A stretch of DNA of 64,000 nt from Streptomyces cathayae (lineage in GTDB: Bacteria > Actinomycetota > Actinomycetes > Streptomycetales > Streptomycetaceae), in the NCBI RefSeq assembly GCF_029760955.1, contig NZ_CP121682.1, forward strand, positions 434,001-498,000, read 5' to 3'. The position numbers were made by a program, and so were the translations under genes. Shown here piece after piece: positions 9,025 to 16,950 of this stretch. The stretch's first letter is position 1. Every line of letters starts with the position of its first letter. Under the pieces are notes generated by a model that searched no databases, was not told where the DNA came from, and saw only the letters and a program-made list of their open reading frames with translations.

Positions 9025-9162
9025 TCAGCACATCTGAATGTGATCAAGCCAGGGCAGGCCGGGCCGGGAGACGGAAGGATGGCTGGAGCTGGGCACCGAA
9101 AATCCAGCAGGTCCAGCTGCCGGCCCTGGAATGGCCGAACCGTGGGTTGGGAGTGTTGTCGC

Positions 9163-9537
9163 ATGCAGGTGCCGCTGTACCAGGCCAAGGCGGAGTTCTT
9201 CCGTATGCTCGGGCATCCCGTCCGGATCCGTGTACTGGAGCTGCTCCAACACGGTCCTGTACCCGTACGCGAACTCCTGAGCGTGATCGAGATCGAACCA
9301 TCGAACCTCTCCCAGCAACTCGCGGTACTGAGACGGTCCGGCATCGTGATCTCCATCCGTGACGGCTCCACCGTCAGCTACGCCCTCGCCGGCGGCGACG
9401 TGGCGGAACTCCTGCGCGCCGCACGGCGTATCCTCACCGAACTCCTGGCCGGACAGAATGAACTCCTCGCCGAACTCCGGCACACCGAAAGCTCGGCACA
9501 GACGGGGTCTTCGGCTTTCCCCCCTCCGGGGAGATGA
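9163..9537 (+). CDS. ArsR-family transcriptional regulator
   Basis: A 124-residue winged-helix repressor. The core FFRMLGHPVRIRVLELLQ leads into a recognition region with IEPSNLSQQLAVLRRSGIV and a beta wing (SIRDGSTVSYAL). The C-terminal helix AARRILTELLAGQNELLAEL should form the dimer interface. No cysteine pair typical of As/Cd sensors is present, so the signal may not be a metal. Close homologues I recall stand beside SulP-family anion transporters, but none follows here because debris and an IS3 element come next. I use ATG 9163, which gives the standard family N-terminus (QVPLYQAKAEFFRMLGHP). Confidence 0.8.
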   Translation: MQVPLYQAKAEFFRMLGHPVRIRVLELLQHGPVPVRELLSVIEIEPSNLSQQLAVLRRSGIVISIRDGSTVSYALAGGDVAELLRAARRILTELLAGQNELLAELRHTESSAQTGSSAFPPPGR

Positions 9538-9960
9538 CCTCTGGCCGCTGGGGCGTTGAATGTGTGGATGCCTTCAGAGCGGACGGATCCGGAACGGCTG
9601 GGTGGTCGAGACGACCATGGTTGGGCCTCGTCCCGGCCGCCGGCCGTTACGGAGGCCGGCGAGTTGCGCATCGAGCAGATCGTCGCGGCGGTTCAGGCTG
9701 ATCATCACCCGGCGCACCGGAGCTTGCCGGCGCGGCTCGCCCGGGTTACCGATGTCGCGGTGCTCCTGCGACCGCGCCGGCGCCTCTACGAGGACGTCCC
9801 CGGCTGGCCGGGTTCAGGGCCTGGGCCGGCCCCCCTACGTTCCGGAATCCGGTCCACTCGCATGAGTGCACAGCCGGATCTCCAGTTGGCCTGATCCCGC
9901 CTGATCCGCTCAGCTGGGCCGCGAAACATTCGGTGAGGGTGGGGAGATGGGGGTGTGAGG
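9538..9960. other. intergenic segment, no recognised gene
   Basis: An open frame of about 110 codons exists (near 9556-9894), but its product matches no family I know and it has no convincing ribosome site. If the ArsR regulator once controlled an adjacent transporter, it has been lost from this position. Confidence 0.4.
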
Positions 9961-10007
9961 TTCCCCTCCTGCTGTAAAAACCGTGACCGGAGGGACAGTT
10001 GGGGGTC

Positions 10008-10380
10008 ATGGCATCCAGGAAGCACTCTACGACGCCGAGTTCCGCGAGGGAGCGGTACGGATCGTGACGGAGACCGGGAAGCCGATTCCGGAGGTGGCCG
10101 AGGACCTGGGCATCCACCCGGGGACGTTGCGCAGCTGGGTGCCGCGGGCCCGGCACAACGGCTCACCGTCCCCGGACCGGCCGGTGGCCGGTCCATCGCC
10201 CGGCGGTCGTCTGCGGGAGAGCGAGCGCGCTGAGCTGGAGCGGCGCTGAGCTGGAGCGGCTGCGGGCCGAGGCCGGGGAGAAGGACAAGCGCATCCGCGA
10301 GCTGGAAATGGAGCGTGATGTGTACAAGCGATTCGTGGCCTTGTGGGTGAAGCAGCTGAGGCGGACCCGGCCGTCGCGGT
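10008..10380 (+). pseudogene. IS3 orfA, frameshifted twice
   Basis: The helix-turn-helix of OrfA is readable as AEFREGAVRIVTETGKPIPE followed by VAEDLGIHPGTLRSWV. The ATG at 10008 is out of frame with it because of an indel near 10027. A 16-bp tandem duplication at 10227-10258 shifts the frame again and creates a stop, separating the leucine zipper part (EKDKRIRELEMERDVYKRF). Confidence 0.7.
10227..10258 (+). repeat. 16-bp tandem duplication inside orfA
   Basis: The unit GCGCTGAGCTGGAGCG occurs twice head to tail. Sixteen is not divisible by three, so the duplication breaks OrfA. Confidence 0.85.
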
Positions 10381-11299
10381 CGGAGTGATCAGCAACTGCA
10401 AGGTCGAGCAGAAGATTCCGTACCGCACCGCCTGCCGGGCGTTGGGGGTGTCCGAGTCGTGGTTCTACAAGCGGCGGGATCGTCCGCCGACAGCGCGTGA
10501 GGTACGCCGCCGGCAACTGGCCGAGGAGATCGAGGAGATCGAGGAGATCTTCCACGACTCGGGTGGCACCCACGGCTCGCCGAAGGTGTTCATCCAGCTG
10601 ATGCGCAGAGGTTGGCAAGTGCCGGTGAACACCGTCGCGAAGGTCATGGCCGAACTCGGGCCGGCCGGACGGAAGGTGCGTCGCCGCCGGTCGCCGGCGA
10701 GGCCGGGCAAGCGGCCGGCCGCAGCGGACTTCGTACGCCGGGACTTCACCGCCGGGGAGCCCGATCCCGTCCGGGCGGACGATCTCACCGAGATCGAAGC
10801 CGGCGAGGGCACGTTGTACCTGGCGACGGTCGTCGACCTGTTCTCCCGCCGCCTGCTCGGCTACGCAATGGCCGCCCGTCATGACGCCGACCTGGTCGTC
10901 GCGCCCCTGAACATGGCCGTGGCCACCCGCGGCGGCGACGTGCGCGGCGTGATCACGCCCACGGACAGGGGCAGCGAGTACTGCTCGCGGCGATTCAGGC
11001 GAGCCTGCCGCAAGCTCGGCCTCGTCCAGTCCATGGGCAGAGTCGGGTCCTGCTTCGACAACGCCGTGAGCAAGGCGGTCAACAGCGTGCTGAAGGGCGA
11101 GTACGTCCACCGCCACTCCTTCCGCACCCGCACCGAGGCCCGCGTCAAGATCGCCACCTGGATCACCGACTTCTACGACGCCAGGCGGCTGCACAGCGTG
11201 TGCGGGTTCAAGAGCCCGATCGACTGCGAACGCGAGTACCGGGCCGCCCTCGCCGAGGGACTGGCCGCATGGATCGTCTCCACGCTGCGAGGGGATTGA
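10343..11299 (+). pseudogene. IS3 orfB integrase with catalytic substitution
   Basis: A 318-residue IS3-type integrase, open from GTG 10343. It has the N-terminal HTH_21-like region (ESWFYKRRDRPPTAREVRRR) and the DDE core. The first Asp is in VRADDLTEIE and the second in TPTDRGSEY, where family members have HSDRGS. The third acidic residue should be in AVSEAF, but the sequence reads AVSKAVNSVLK, replacing Glu by Lys (GAG to AAG). Transposition activity is therefore unlikely although the frame is intact. Confidence 0.75.
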
Positions 11300-11385
11300 C
11301 ATCTCCACAGCTCACTGCATCGAATCGTGTTTTCGGACGGGACAGGCCTGTGAGAACGGTCGATACGGACACGGCTGGGGCCGTA

Positions 11386-11399
11386 AGATCAAGTGATCT
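11386..11399. promoter_or_regulatory. palindrome just upstream of the LacI-type gene
   Basis: AGATCA-AG-TGATCT, a 14-bp palindrome ending 13 bp before the regulator start. Possible operator or part of the leader. It is unlike the GAGCGCTC boxes found at the cellulase genes. Confidence 0.35.
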
Positions 11400-11412
11400 C
11401 ATGGGGGTGGTC

Positions 11413-12435
11413 ATGCTCAGGCGGCGTACGGGCCCACCGACGCTCGAGGAGGTGGCCGCGCTCGCCGGCGTGGGGCGGAGCACCGTTTCCCGCGTCATCA
11501 ACAACGCGGCGGGAGTGAAGGACACGACGCGAGGCGCCGTGCAGCGCGCCATCGCGGAACTGGGGTACGTCCCCAACCTGGCGGCCCGTACGCTGGCGGG
11601 CCGGCGTGCCGACGCGGTCGCGCTGGTCATGACGGAGCCGGACTGGCGGCAGTTCGGTGAACCCTTCTTCTCGGAGATCGTGCGGTCCGTCGGTGACGCG
11701 CTGACCGAGACCGAGGTGCAGTTGCTGCTCACCCTGGTGCGCACGGACGCCGAGCGGCAGCGTCTCGTGGAGTACGCGCGCGGCGGCCGGGTCGACGGCG
11801 TCATGCTGATGTCCGTGCACGCCGAGGACGCGCTGCCCGACATGCTGGCCGAAGTGGGCGTGCCCACCGTCCTGCTGGGGCGGCGCTCCGGGGACGAGAG
11901 TGTGACCTACGTCGACGCCGACAACGTCGGCGGGGCCCGCAGCGCCGTGGCGCATCTGCTGGACACCGGCCGCCGCGCGGTCGCGACCATCACCGGACCG
12001 TCCGGCATGTACGTGGCCCAGTGCCGGCTGCGCGGCTACCGGGAGGCACTGGAGCGGGCGGGCGCCGAGGGCAGGGCGTCCTGGACCGTCGAGGGCGACT
12101 TCTCCGCGGACAGCGGGCACCGCGCGATGGCCGAACTCATCGAGCGCGCCCCGGAGATCGACGGGGTGTTCGCCGCGTCGGACACCATGGCCGCGGGCGC
12201 GCTGGGCGCCCTGCGCGCGGCGGGGCGGCGGGTGCCGGACGACGTCGCGGTGATCGGTTTCGACGACTTTCCGCTCGCACAGCACACCGATCCGAAGCTG
12301 TCGACGGTGCGTCAGCCGCTGGAGGAGATCGGGCGCACGATGGTGCGGCTGCTCCTGGAGGAGATGGAGGAGTCGGCGGTGGCCTGGCGGCACGTCATCC
12401 TCCGCACGGAGCTGGTGCTGCGCGGATCCGCCTGA
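11413..12435 (+). CDS. cebR: LacI-family regulator, CebR-like
   Basis: A 340-residue LacI/GalR repressor. The N-terminal helix-turn-helix reads PPTLEEVAALAGVGRSTVSR (residues 8-27) with the hinge NLAARTLAG, followed by a periplasmic-binding-like sugar domain (FAASDTMAAGALGALRAAGR, VIGFDDFPLAQHTDPKLSTV). Among Streptomyces LacI proteins this N-terminus resembles CebR, the cellobiose-responsive repressor of cellulose use. Support comes from context: GGGAGCGCTCCC palindromes, the known CebR box core, stand at the cellulase promoter next door. GGGGGTGG before ATG 11413 is the likely ribosome site; ATG 11401 is an alternative. The cellobiose uptake genes normally next to cebR are absent. The symbol is an assignment by similarity and operator. 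Confidence 0.8.
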   Translation: MLRRRTGPPTLEEVAALAGVGRSTVSRVINNAAGVKDTTRGAVQRAIAELGYVPNLAARTLAGRRADAVALVMTEPDWRQFGEPFFSEIVRSVGDALTETEVQLLLTLVRTDAERQRLVEYARGGRVDGVMLMSVHAEDALPDMLAEVGVPTVLLGRRSGDESVTYVDADNVGGARSAVAHLLDTGRRAVATITGPSGMYVAQCRLRGYREALERAGAEGRASWTVEGDFSADSGHRAMAELIERAPEIDGVFAASDTMAAGALGALRAAGRRVPDDVAVIGFDDFPLAQHTDPKLSTVRQPLEEIGRTMVRLLLEEMEESAVAWRHVILRTELVLRGSA

Positions 12436-12487
12436 CGACCCACTGCCCCGACCCACCGGGCACACCCCCGGTGCACGTCGAATGTTT

Positions 12488-12501
12488 CGGGAGCGCTCCC
12501 G
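12488..12501. promoter_or_regulatory. CebR-type operator (upstream copy)
   Basis: CGGGAGCGCTCCCG, a perfect 14-bp palindrome with the GAGCGCTC core of CebR boxes. It lies between the regulator gene and the GH12 promoter and could serve autoregulation or looping. Confidence 0.65.
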
Positions 12502-12576
12502 GCGTTCGGAGTTCGAGTGGATCACCTCTCCGACCAGCGCCTTCGAAACGCATTCGACGGGTTGCCGCGCACAGGG

Positions 12577-12605
12577 TTGTCAGGGACATGGACGCCTTCT
12601 ACAGT
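12577..12605 (+). promoter_or_regulatory. putative promoter of the GH12 gene
   Basis: TTGTCA, 17 bp, TACAGT: a good match to a housekeeping (HrdB-type) promoter. Transcription would start around 12612, just before the first downstream operator. Confidence 0.55.
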
Positions 12606-12622
12606 CCCCTTCCGGAACGTAC

Positions 12623-12636
12623 TGGGAGCGCTCCCA
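12623..12636. promoter_or_regulatory. CebR-type operator
   Basis: TGGGAGCGCTCCCA, the textbook CebR box. It lies downstream of the predicted -10, where a bound repressor would block initiation or early elongation. Confidence 0.8.
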
Positions 12637-12648
12637 CCCCTGGGGAGA

Positions 12649-12662
12649 CGGGAGCGCTCCCG
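12649..12662. promoter_or_regulatory. CebR-type operator, second copy
   Basis: CGGGAGCGCTCCCG, a perfect palindrome centred 26 bp (about 2.5 helical turns) from the previous box. The near-by pair suggests cooperative or tandem binding. Confidence 0.7.
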
Positions 12663-12700
12663 CCGGTAACCCCGCACCCCCTCCCGGAGAGGTCCCCCAC

Positions 12701-13831
12701 ATGCCACGGTTACGGCATCACCCCCGCACGCTGCGCACCGCGTCGGCCGCGCTCCTCACCGCTCTCGCCGCGCTCGCGGCGCTGCTGACCGCGACCGCGC
12801 CGGCCCAGGCCGACACCACGGTCTGCGAACAGTACGGATCAACCGTCATCCAGGGGCGCTACGTCGTCCAGAACAACCGCTGGGGCACCAGCGCCCCCCA
12901 GTGCGTCACCGCCACGGGCACCGGCTTCCGGGTCGCCCAGGCCGACGGCTCGGTGCCGACCAACGGCGCGCCGAAGTCCTACCCGTCGGTCTTCAACGGC
13001 TGCCACTACACCAACTGCTCGCCGGGCACGGCCTTCCCTGCGCGCATCAGCGGCATCGCGAACGCCCCCACCAGCATCTCGTACGGCTACGTCGACAACG
13101 CCGTGTACAACGCCTCGTACGACATCTGGCTGGACCCGACGCCCCGGACCGACGGGGTGAACCGGACCGAGATCATGATCTGGTTCAACAAGGTGGGGCA
13201 GATCCAGCCGATCGGCTCGCAGGTCGGCACGGCCACCGTGGCCGGGCGCACCTGGCAGGTGTGGTCCGGCGGCAACGGCACCAACGACGTGCTGTCGTTC
13301 GTCGCGCCGTCGGCGATCAGCAGCTGGAGCTTCGACGTGATGGACTTCGTCCGGGAGACCGTCGCGCGCGGACTGGCGCGCAACGACTGGTACCTGACGA
13401 GCATCCAGGCCGGTTTCGAGCCCTGGCAGAACGGCGCGGGACTCGCCGTGCACTCGTTCTCGTCCACCGTCAACACGGGCGGCGGCTCGAATCCGGGGGA
13501 CCCCGGCGCCCCGGCCGCCTGCACGGTGTCGTACGCCACGAACGTCTGGCCGGGCGGCTTCACCGCGAACGTCACCGTCACCAACAACGGCCCGGCCGCC
13601 GTCGAGGGCTGGCAGCTCGCCTTCACCCTGCCCTCCGGGCAGAGCATCGTCCACGCCTGGAACGCGTCCGTCACCCCCTCCTCGGGCGCGGTCACGGCGA
13701 CCGCACCGGTAGGTAACACGCGGATCGCCGCCGGGGGAAGCCAGAGCTTCGGCTTCCAGGGCAGCTACAGCGACGCCTTCGCACGGCCCGACGCCTTCCG
13801 GCTGAACGGCACCGCCTGCCGGACCGCGTGA
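12701..13831 (+). CDS. secreted GH12 endoglucanase with CBM2
   Basis: A 376-residue exported cellulase. Signal peptide to about residue 37 (PAQA cleavage). The GH12 domain spans ~40-258, with predicted catalytic glutamates E157 in NRTEIMIW (nucleophile) and E240 in QAGFEPW (acid/base). A short Gly/Pro linker leads to a C-terminal CBM2 (~276-376; CTVSYATNVWPGGFTANVTV, cysteine near each end) that binds crystalline cellulose. Role: endo-hydrolysis of beta-1,4-glucan outside the cell. GGAGAGG precedes the ATG. Three GAGCGCTC palindromes upstream indicate control by the adjacent CebR-like repressor, giving induction by cello-oligosaccharides. Confidence 0.93.
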   Translation: MPRLRHHPRTLRTASAALLTALAALAALLTATAPAQADTTVCEQYGSTVIQGRYVVQNNRWGTSAPQCVTATGTGFRVAQADGSVPTNGAPKSYPSVFNGCHYTNCSPGTAFPARISGIANAPTSISYGYVDNAVYNASYDIWLDPTPRTDGVNRTEIMIWFNKVGQIQPIGSQVGTATVAGRTWQVWSGGNGTNDVLSFVAPSAISSWSFDVMDFVRETVARGLARNDWYLTSIQAGFEPWQNGAGLAVHSFSSTVNTGGGSNPGDPGAPAACTVSYATNVWPGGFTANVTVTNNGPAAVEGWQLAFTLPSGQSIVHAWNASVTPSSGAVTATAPVGNTRIAAGGSQSFGFQGSYSDAFARPDAFRLNGTACRTA

Positions 13832-14102
13832 GGCGCATGGCGAGCCGCGCCCCGCCGTGCCCCCTCGCTCCGGAGGCCGCTCTTCCCTCCCTGCGCCGAC
13901 GGGGCGCGCCCCGGCCGGACCGCACCGCGAACGGCCGCGCCGAGGACCGGTGCCGACGCACCGGCCGCCCGGCCGGTCCCGCTTCCGCCGCGGGACGGTC
14001 CCTCCAAGCCCCCCGCCCGTCCGGTTGGCACCCTCCCCGGCCGGGCGGGGGTTCCACACCTCCACCGCTCATGAAGAACTCAGCATCAGGACAGGAGACT
14101 CC

Positions 14103-15176
14103 ATGGCTCTGAGAAGCAGACTGGTCTCTCTGGCAGCGGTACTGGCGACCCTCCTCGGAGGGCTCGGTCTCAGTTTCCTCTGGCAGAAGGACGCGCAGGC
14201 GCACGGCGTGGCGATGATGCCCGGTTCGCGCACCTACCTCTGTCAGCTGGACGCCACCACCGGCACCGGCGCACTCGACCCGACCAACCCCGCCTGCCGG
14301 GCCGCGCTGAACCAGAGCGGCGCCTCGGCCCTGTACAACTGGTTCGCCGTCCTGGACTCCCGGGCTGCCGGGCGCGGCCCGGGCTATGTGCCGGACGGTA
14401 CGCTGTGCAGTGCCGGCGACCGGTCGCCGTACGACTTCTCCGCCTACAACGCGGCCCGCTCCGACTGGCCCCGGACGCATCTGACGTCCGGAGCGACGAT
14501 CAAGGCGCAGTACAGCAACTGGGCTGCGCACCCGGGTGACTTCCGGGTCTACATCACCAAGCCCGGCTGGTCGCCCACGTCCCAGCTGGGCTGGAACGAC
14601 CTGGAGCTGATCCAGACCGTCACCGACCCGCCCCAGCAGGGCTCCCCGGGTACCAACGGGGGCCACTACTACTGGAACCTGAAGCTGCCCTCCGGCCGCT
14701 CCGGTGACGCGCTGATCTTCATGCAGTGGGTGCGTTCGGACAGCCAGGAGAACTTCTTCTCCTGCTCCGACGTCGTCTTCGACGGGGGCAACGGCGAGGT
14801 GACCGGCATCCGGGGCTCGGGCAGCACGCCGCCCCCGGACCCGGACCCGACCGACCCGCCCCACACGGGTGAGTGCATGGCCGTCTACAACGTGGTGAAC
14901 TCCTGGAACGGCGGTTTCCAGGGCTCCGTCGAGGTGATGAACCACGGGACCTCGCCGCTCAACGGCTGGGCCGTGCAGTGGAAGCCCGGTCCCGGGACCA
15001 CGATCGGCAGTGCCTGGAACGGCTCCCTCACCACCGGATCCGACGGCACGGTGACGGTACGGAACGTCGCTCACAATCGGGTGATCGATCCCGACGGAAG
15101 TGTGACGTTCGGCTTCACAGCCACGTCGTCGGGCAACAACTTCCCGGTGGGCACGATCGGTTGTGTGAATCCGTAG
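14103..15176 (+). CDS. secreted AA10 lytic polysaccharide monooxygenase with CBM2
   Basis: A 357-residue protein. The signal peptide is cleaved after DAQA so that His34 becomes the N-terminal residue of the mature enzyme. Together with H143 (NWAAHPGDF) this makes the copper histidine brace. The AA10 domain runs to about residue 235, a Pro/Asp linker follows (STPPPDPDPTDPPHTG), then a CBM2 (CMAVYNVVNSWNGGFQG ... GTIGCVNP). The layout matches cellulose-active Streptomyces LPMOs of the CelS2 type, which cleave crystalline cellulose oxidatively. AGGAG lies before the ATG. No CebR box is visible directly upstream, so it may be read from the GH12 promoter across the 271-bp gap or from its own. Confidence 0.93.
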   Translation: MALRSRLVSLAAVLATLLGGLGLSFLWQKDAQAHGVAMMPGSRTYLCQLDATTGTGALDPTNPACRAALNQSGASALYNWFAVLDSRAAGRGPGYVPDGTLCSAGDRSPYDFSAYNAARSDWPRTHLTSGATIKAQYSNWAAHPGDFRVYITKPGWSPTSQLGWNDLELIQTVTDPPQQGSPGTNGGHYYWNLKLPSGRSGDALIFMQWVRSDSQENFFSCSDVVFDGGNGEVTGIRGSGSTPPPDPDPTDPPHTGECMAVYNVVNSWNGGFQGSVEVMNHGTSPLNGWAVQWKPGPGTTIGSAWNGSLTTGSDGTVTVRNVAHNRVIDPDGSVTFGFTATSSGNNFPVGTIGCVNP

Positions 15177-15191
15177 CGACCGCCCCGGCCA

Positions 15192-15238
15192 GGTGCGCCG
15201 CTTCGCCCCGCCTCCACCGCGGGGCGGAGCGGCGCACC
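15192..15238 (+). terminator. strong hairpin terminator after the LPMO gene
   Basis: A 20-bp stem (15192-15211 with 15219-15238, one G-T pair) around a 7-base loop, starting 15 bp after the LPMO stop. Confidence 0.8.
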
Positions 15239-15251
15239 CTTGCTCCCGTGT

Positions 15252-15467
15252 TCAGGCGGAATCCGTCCGGGCCGGCTCCCGGACCGGTGCGGGGACAGGG
15301 TGCGCGGCCTCGCGGTCGGCTCGGTGCAGGGGCATCAGTACCACGAGGCCGACGACCGCGACGAGGACGAGGAAGCCGCCGAGCACGGCCGCACCGGTCA
15401 CCGGACCGGCCATCAGTCCGTGCGCGGTCACGACGGCGCCGAGGGCCGGTGCCCCGATGCCCTGGGC
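15252..15467 (-). pseudogene. C-terminal fragment of an MFS-type transporter
   Basis: The frame reads QGIGAPALGAVVTAHGLMAG and GGFLVLVAVVGLVVLMPLHR, two hydrophobic segments and a basic tail like the end of a major-facilitator permease. Its 5' part is cut by the IS6-derived sequence at 15468. Confidence 0.4.
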
Positions 15468-15564
15468 GGGCGTTGTCACGTTAGCGACGCGTCCCCCACG
15501 GACACCTCCTCCGACGTGATCGACCCGACGGTCATCCCACCCGGTCAGCCAACGTGACAGTGCC
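15468..15564. mobile_element. 97-bp IS6-derived miniature element (MITE-like)
   Basis: The left boundary GGGCGTTGTCACGTTA equals the 3' terminus of the IS6-type element at 19305. The right part (15484-15564) matches, in reverse orientation, the 5' leader of the copies at 53751 and 57271, ending CAACGTGACAGTGCC. The whole transposase interior is missing and both terminal repeats are kept. Confidence 0.75.
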
Positions 15565-15584
15565 CCTCTGAGCGGTGCCGGCCG

Positions 15585-15745
15585 ATGCCGGGCTGGAGGT
15601 CGTCCTCAGCGGCATCCGGATGTCCCGGACGAACTCCCTCATGGAACGGTGGATCCAGACCTGACGGCGAGAGCTGCTGGACCACACCTTGGTCTGGAAC
15701 CAGCGTCACCTGCTCCACGCCCTACGCGAGGTTGCCGACGGCCGG
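15585..15745 (+). pseudogene. transposase (integrase-core) C-terminal remnant
   Basis: The frame reads VVLSGIRMSRTNSLMERWIQ, stop, RRELLDHTLVWNQRHLLHAL. That is the segment around the third catalytic Glu (N-S-x-M-E-R-W) of an IS3/IS481-like transposase, interrupted by a nonsense codon. No upstream or downstream part remains. Confidence 0.55.
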
Positions 15746-15904
15746 GAAGGACCAGGGCGGCGCGATACGCCCCGGTGGGCTGACGGTGCCGAGGATTCTC
15801 CATGGCCGCTGAGTGCCGGAGTCGTGCGACGAGACGGTGGGGAGCCCGCTACCGTGCGGCTGCCGCGCGATCGGGTGTGTTCACACCAGGAGCGCAGGGA
15901 GCCC

Positions 15905-15944
15905 CGTCGGGGCAGGGTGACCAAACGGGTCCCCTGCCCCGACG
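15905..15944. terminator. hairpin, 13-bp stem
   Basis: CGTCGGGGCAGGG pairs perfectly with CCCTGCCCCGACG across a 14-base loop. With the hairpin at 15953 it probably ends transcription of the minus-strand LPMO gene. Confidence 0.55.
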
Positions 15945-15952
15945 GAGCTCGG

Positions 15953-15986
15953 TCGGCCGGGCGGCGGGTTACCGGCGCCCGGCCGA
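15953..15986 (-). terminator. hairpin terminator of the minus-strand LPMO
   Basis: TCGGCCGGGCG pairs perfectly with CGCCCGGCCGA across a 12-base loop, 30 bp beyond the LPMO stop. Confidence 0.65.
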
Positions 15987-16015
15987 GGCCGGTGCCGTGT
16001 GCGGCGCTCTCCGGC

Positions 16016-16690
16016 TCAGCCGAAGTTCACGTCGCTGCACCACATGTAGGCCTGGTCGAGGTGCGAGGCCTGCCAGATCACGAACAGGACGTGGTGTCCG
16101 GTGTAGCCGGAGGTGTTGACGTTGAACCTGATGTCCTGCGCCGGGGCGAAGCTGCCGGTCTGCGTGATGAAGTCAAGGTTGCCCCAGCCCAGGTTCTGGG
16201 CCTTGGGGTTGAATCCCTGCTTGCTCACGTAGACCCTGAAGTAGTCGGCACCGTGGGACGCCTGGTCGTGCAGCTGGACCGTGAAGTTGTTGCTGACGTT
16301 GGTCGTCTTCCACTGCCCGGGCTTGTTCAGGCTGTCGTTCCTCGAGAGGTTGTTGCTGCAGAGCGTCCCGTCGGGGGTCCGCGCCTGGAACTGGCCACCG
16401 AGGCCGTCGCGGAGCGCGCTCATCCAGTTCCACATGGTGTCCGGGTTGGCCTGGAACGCCTGATAACACATGGGGTCTTCGGTCTGCATGGCCGGGCTCG
16501 TGTGGTTGCTGCCCCACGTCTTCCAGCACTGGTACGCGCGGGAGGCGGGGTTGACGATGGTGCCGTGAGCTTGGGCGGGGGCCGACCAGGCCAGTGCGCC
16601 GACAACCACGGCGAACACCATGACGAGCGCCTGGAGAGGCCGACGGAGGGACGACCACGAACGCCCGGTTAACGGACTCTTTGTGCGCAT
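16016..16690 (-). CDS. secreted single-domain AA10 lytic polysaccharide monooxygenase
   Basis: A 224-residue protein with a signal peptide ending APAQA and a mature N-terminus HGT, so His42 forms the copper brace with H146 (QASHGADYF). The mature part is about 183 residues with paired cysteines (YQCWKTW, PMCYQAF, LCSNN, WCSDV) and no binding module. The sequence type (SRAYQCWK ... DPMCYQAF) resembles the cellulose-active short LPMOs of Streptomyces rather than the chitin-active ones. GGAAGGAG precedes the ATG. A TTGACA/TACCGT promoter with a CebR box immediately after its -10 predicts repression by the regulator at 11413. Confidence 0.92.
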   Translation of the reverse strand: MRTKSPLTGRSWSSLRRPLQALVMVFAVVVGALAWSAPAQAHGTIVNPASRAYQCWKTWGSNHTSPAMQTEDPMCYQAFQANPDTMWNWMSALRDGLGGQFQARTPDGTLCSNNLSRNDSLNKPGQWKTTNVSNNFTVQLHDQASHGADYFRVYVSKQGFNPKAQNLGWGNLDFITQTGSFAPAQDIRFNVNTSGYTGHHVLFVIWQASHLDQAYMWCSDVNFG

Positions 16691-16724
16691 GTGGGGGGAA
16701 CTCCTTCCAGTTGCAAGACTGTTA

Positions 16725-16738
16725 TGGGAGCGCTCCCA
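16725..16738. promoter_or_regulatory. CebR-type operator at the second LPMO
   Basis: TGGGAGCGCTCCCA, identical to the box at 12623. It starts directly after the predicted -10 hexamer, 35 bp before the ATG. Confidence 0.82.
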
Positions 16739-16766
16739 ACGGTACGACTTCTGAGTGAAATGTCAA
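16739..16766 (-). promoter_or_regulatory. putative promoter of the minus-strand LPMO
   Basis: On the minus strand TTGACA (16766-16761), 16 bp, TACCGT (16744-16739). The operator abuts the -10, which fits a steric-block repressor. Confidence 0.55.
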
Positions 16767-16950
16767 TGAAGCACGTGGTGTTGATTGCAGGGGTGGGCGG
16801 CGAGCAGGGAATCTTCCGTGAGCCGGGAGTCAGAACCGTTCCCGGGACCGGAAAACGAGGATGCGGCCTGGACTGGTGTGCGGGGCGATGCCAGGGAGGG
16901 GCGTTCGCGGCATGACAACGGGACCTGGTTCTGGCGTGAGAAGCCGTATC

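Larger units (their letters stand above)
9961..11306 (+). mobile_element. IS3-family element, inactivated
   Basis: Contains orfA and orfB in the IS3 arrangement, with orfB starting inside the end of orfA (TTGTGGGTGAAGCAG). A leader similar to that of the copy at 22420 (GGGACAGTTGGGGGTC before the ATG) marks the left side. Ends are approximate because I do not see clear terminal repeats. It sits about 100 bp upstream of the LacI-type regulator. Confidence 0.7.

Noticed and set aside
12488..12662. Transcription terminators at the GAGCGCTC palindromes
   Set aside because: They are 12-14 bp palindromes without loops, repeated at two promoters, which fits operators rather than terminators.
13692..15074. 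A 460-codon minus-strand frame opposite the LPMO gene
   Set aside because: Antisense shadow of a protein with clear signal peptide, histidine brace and CBM2.
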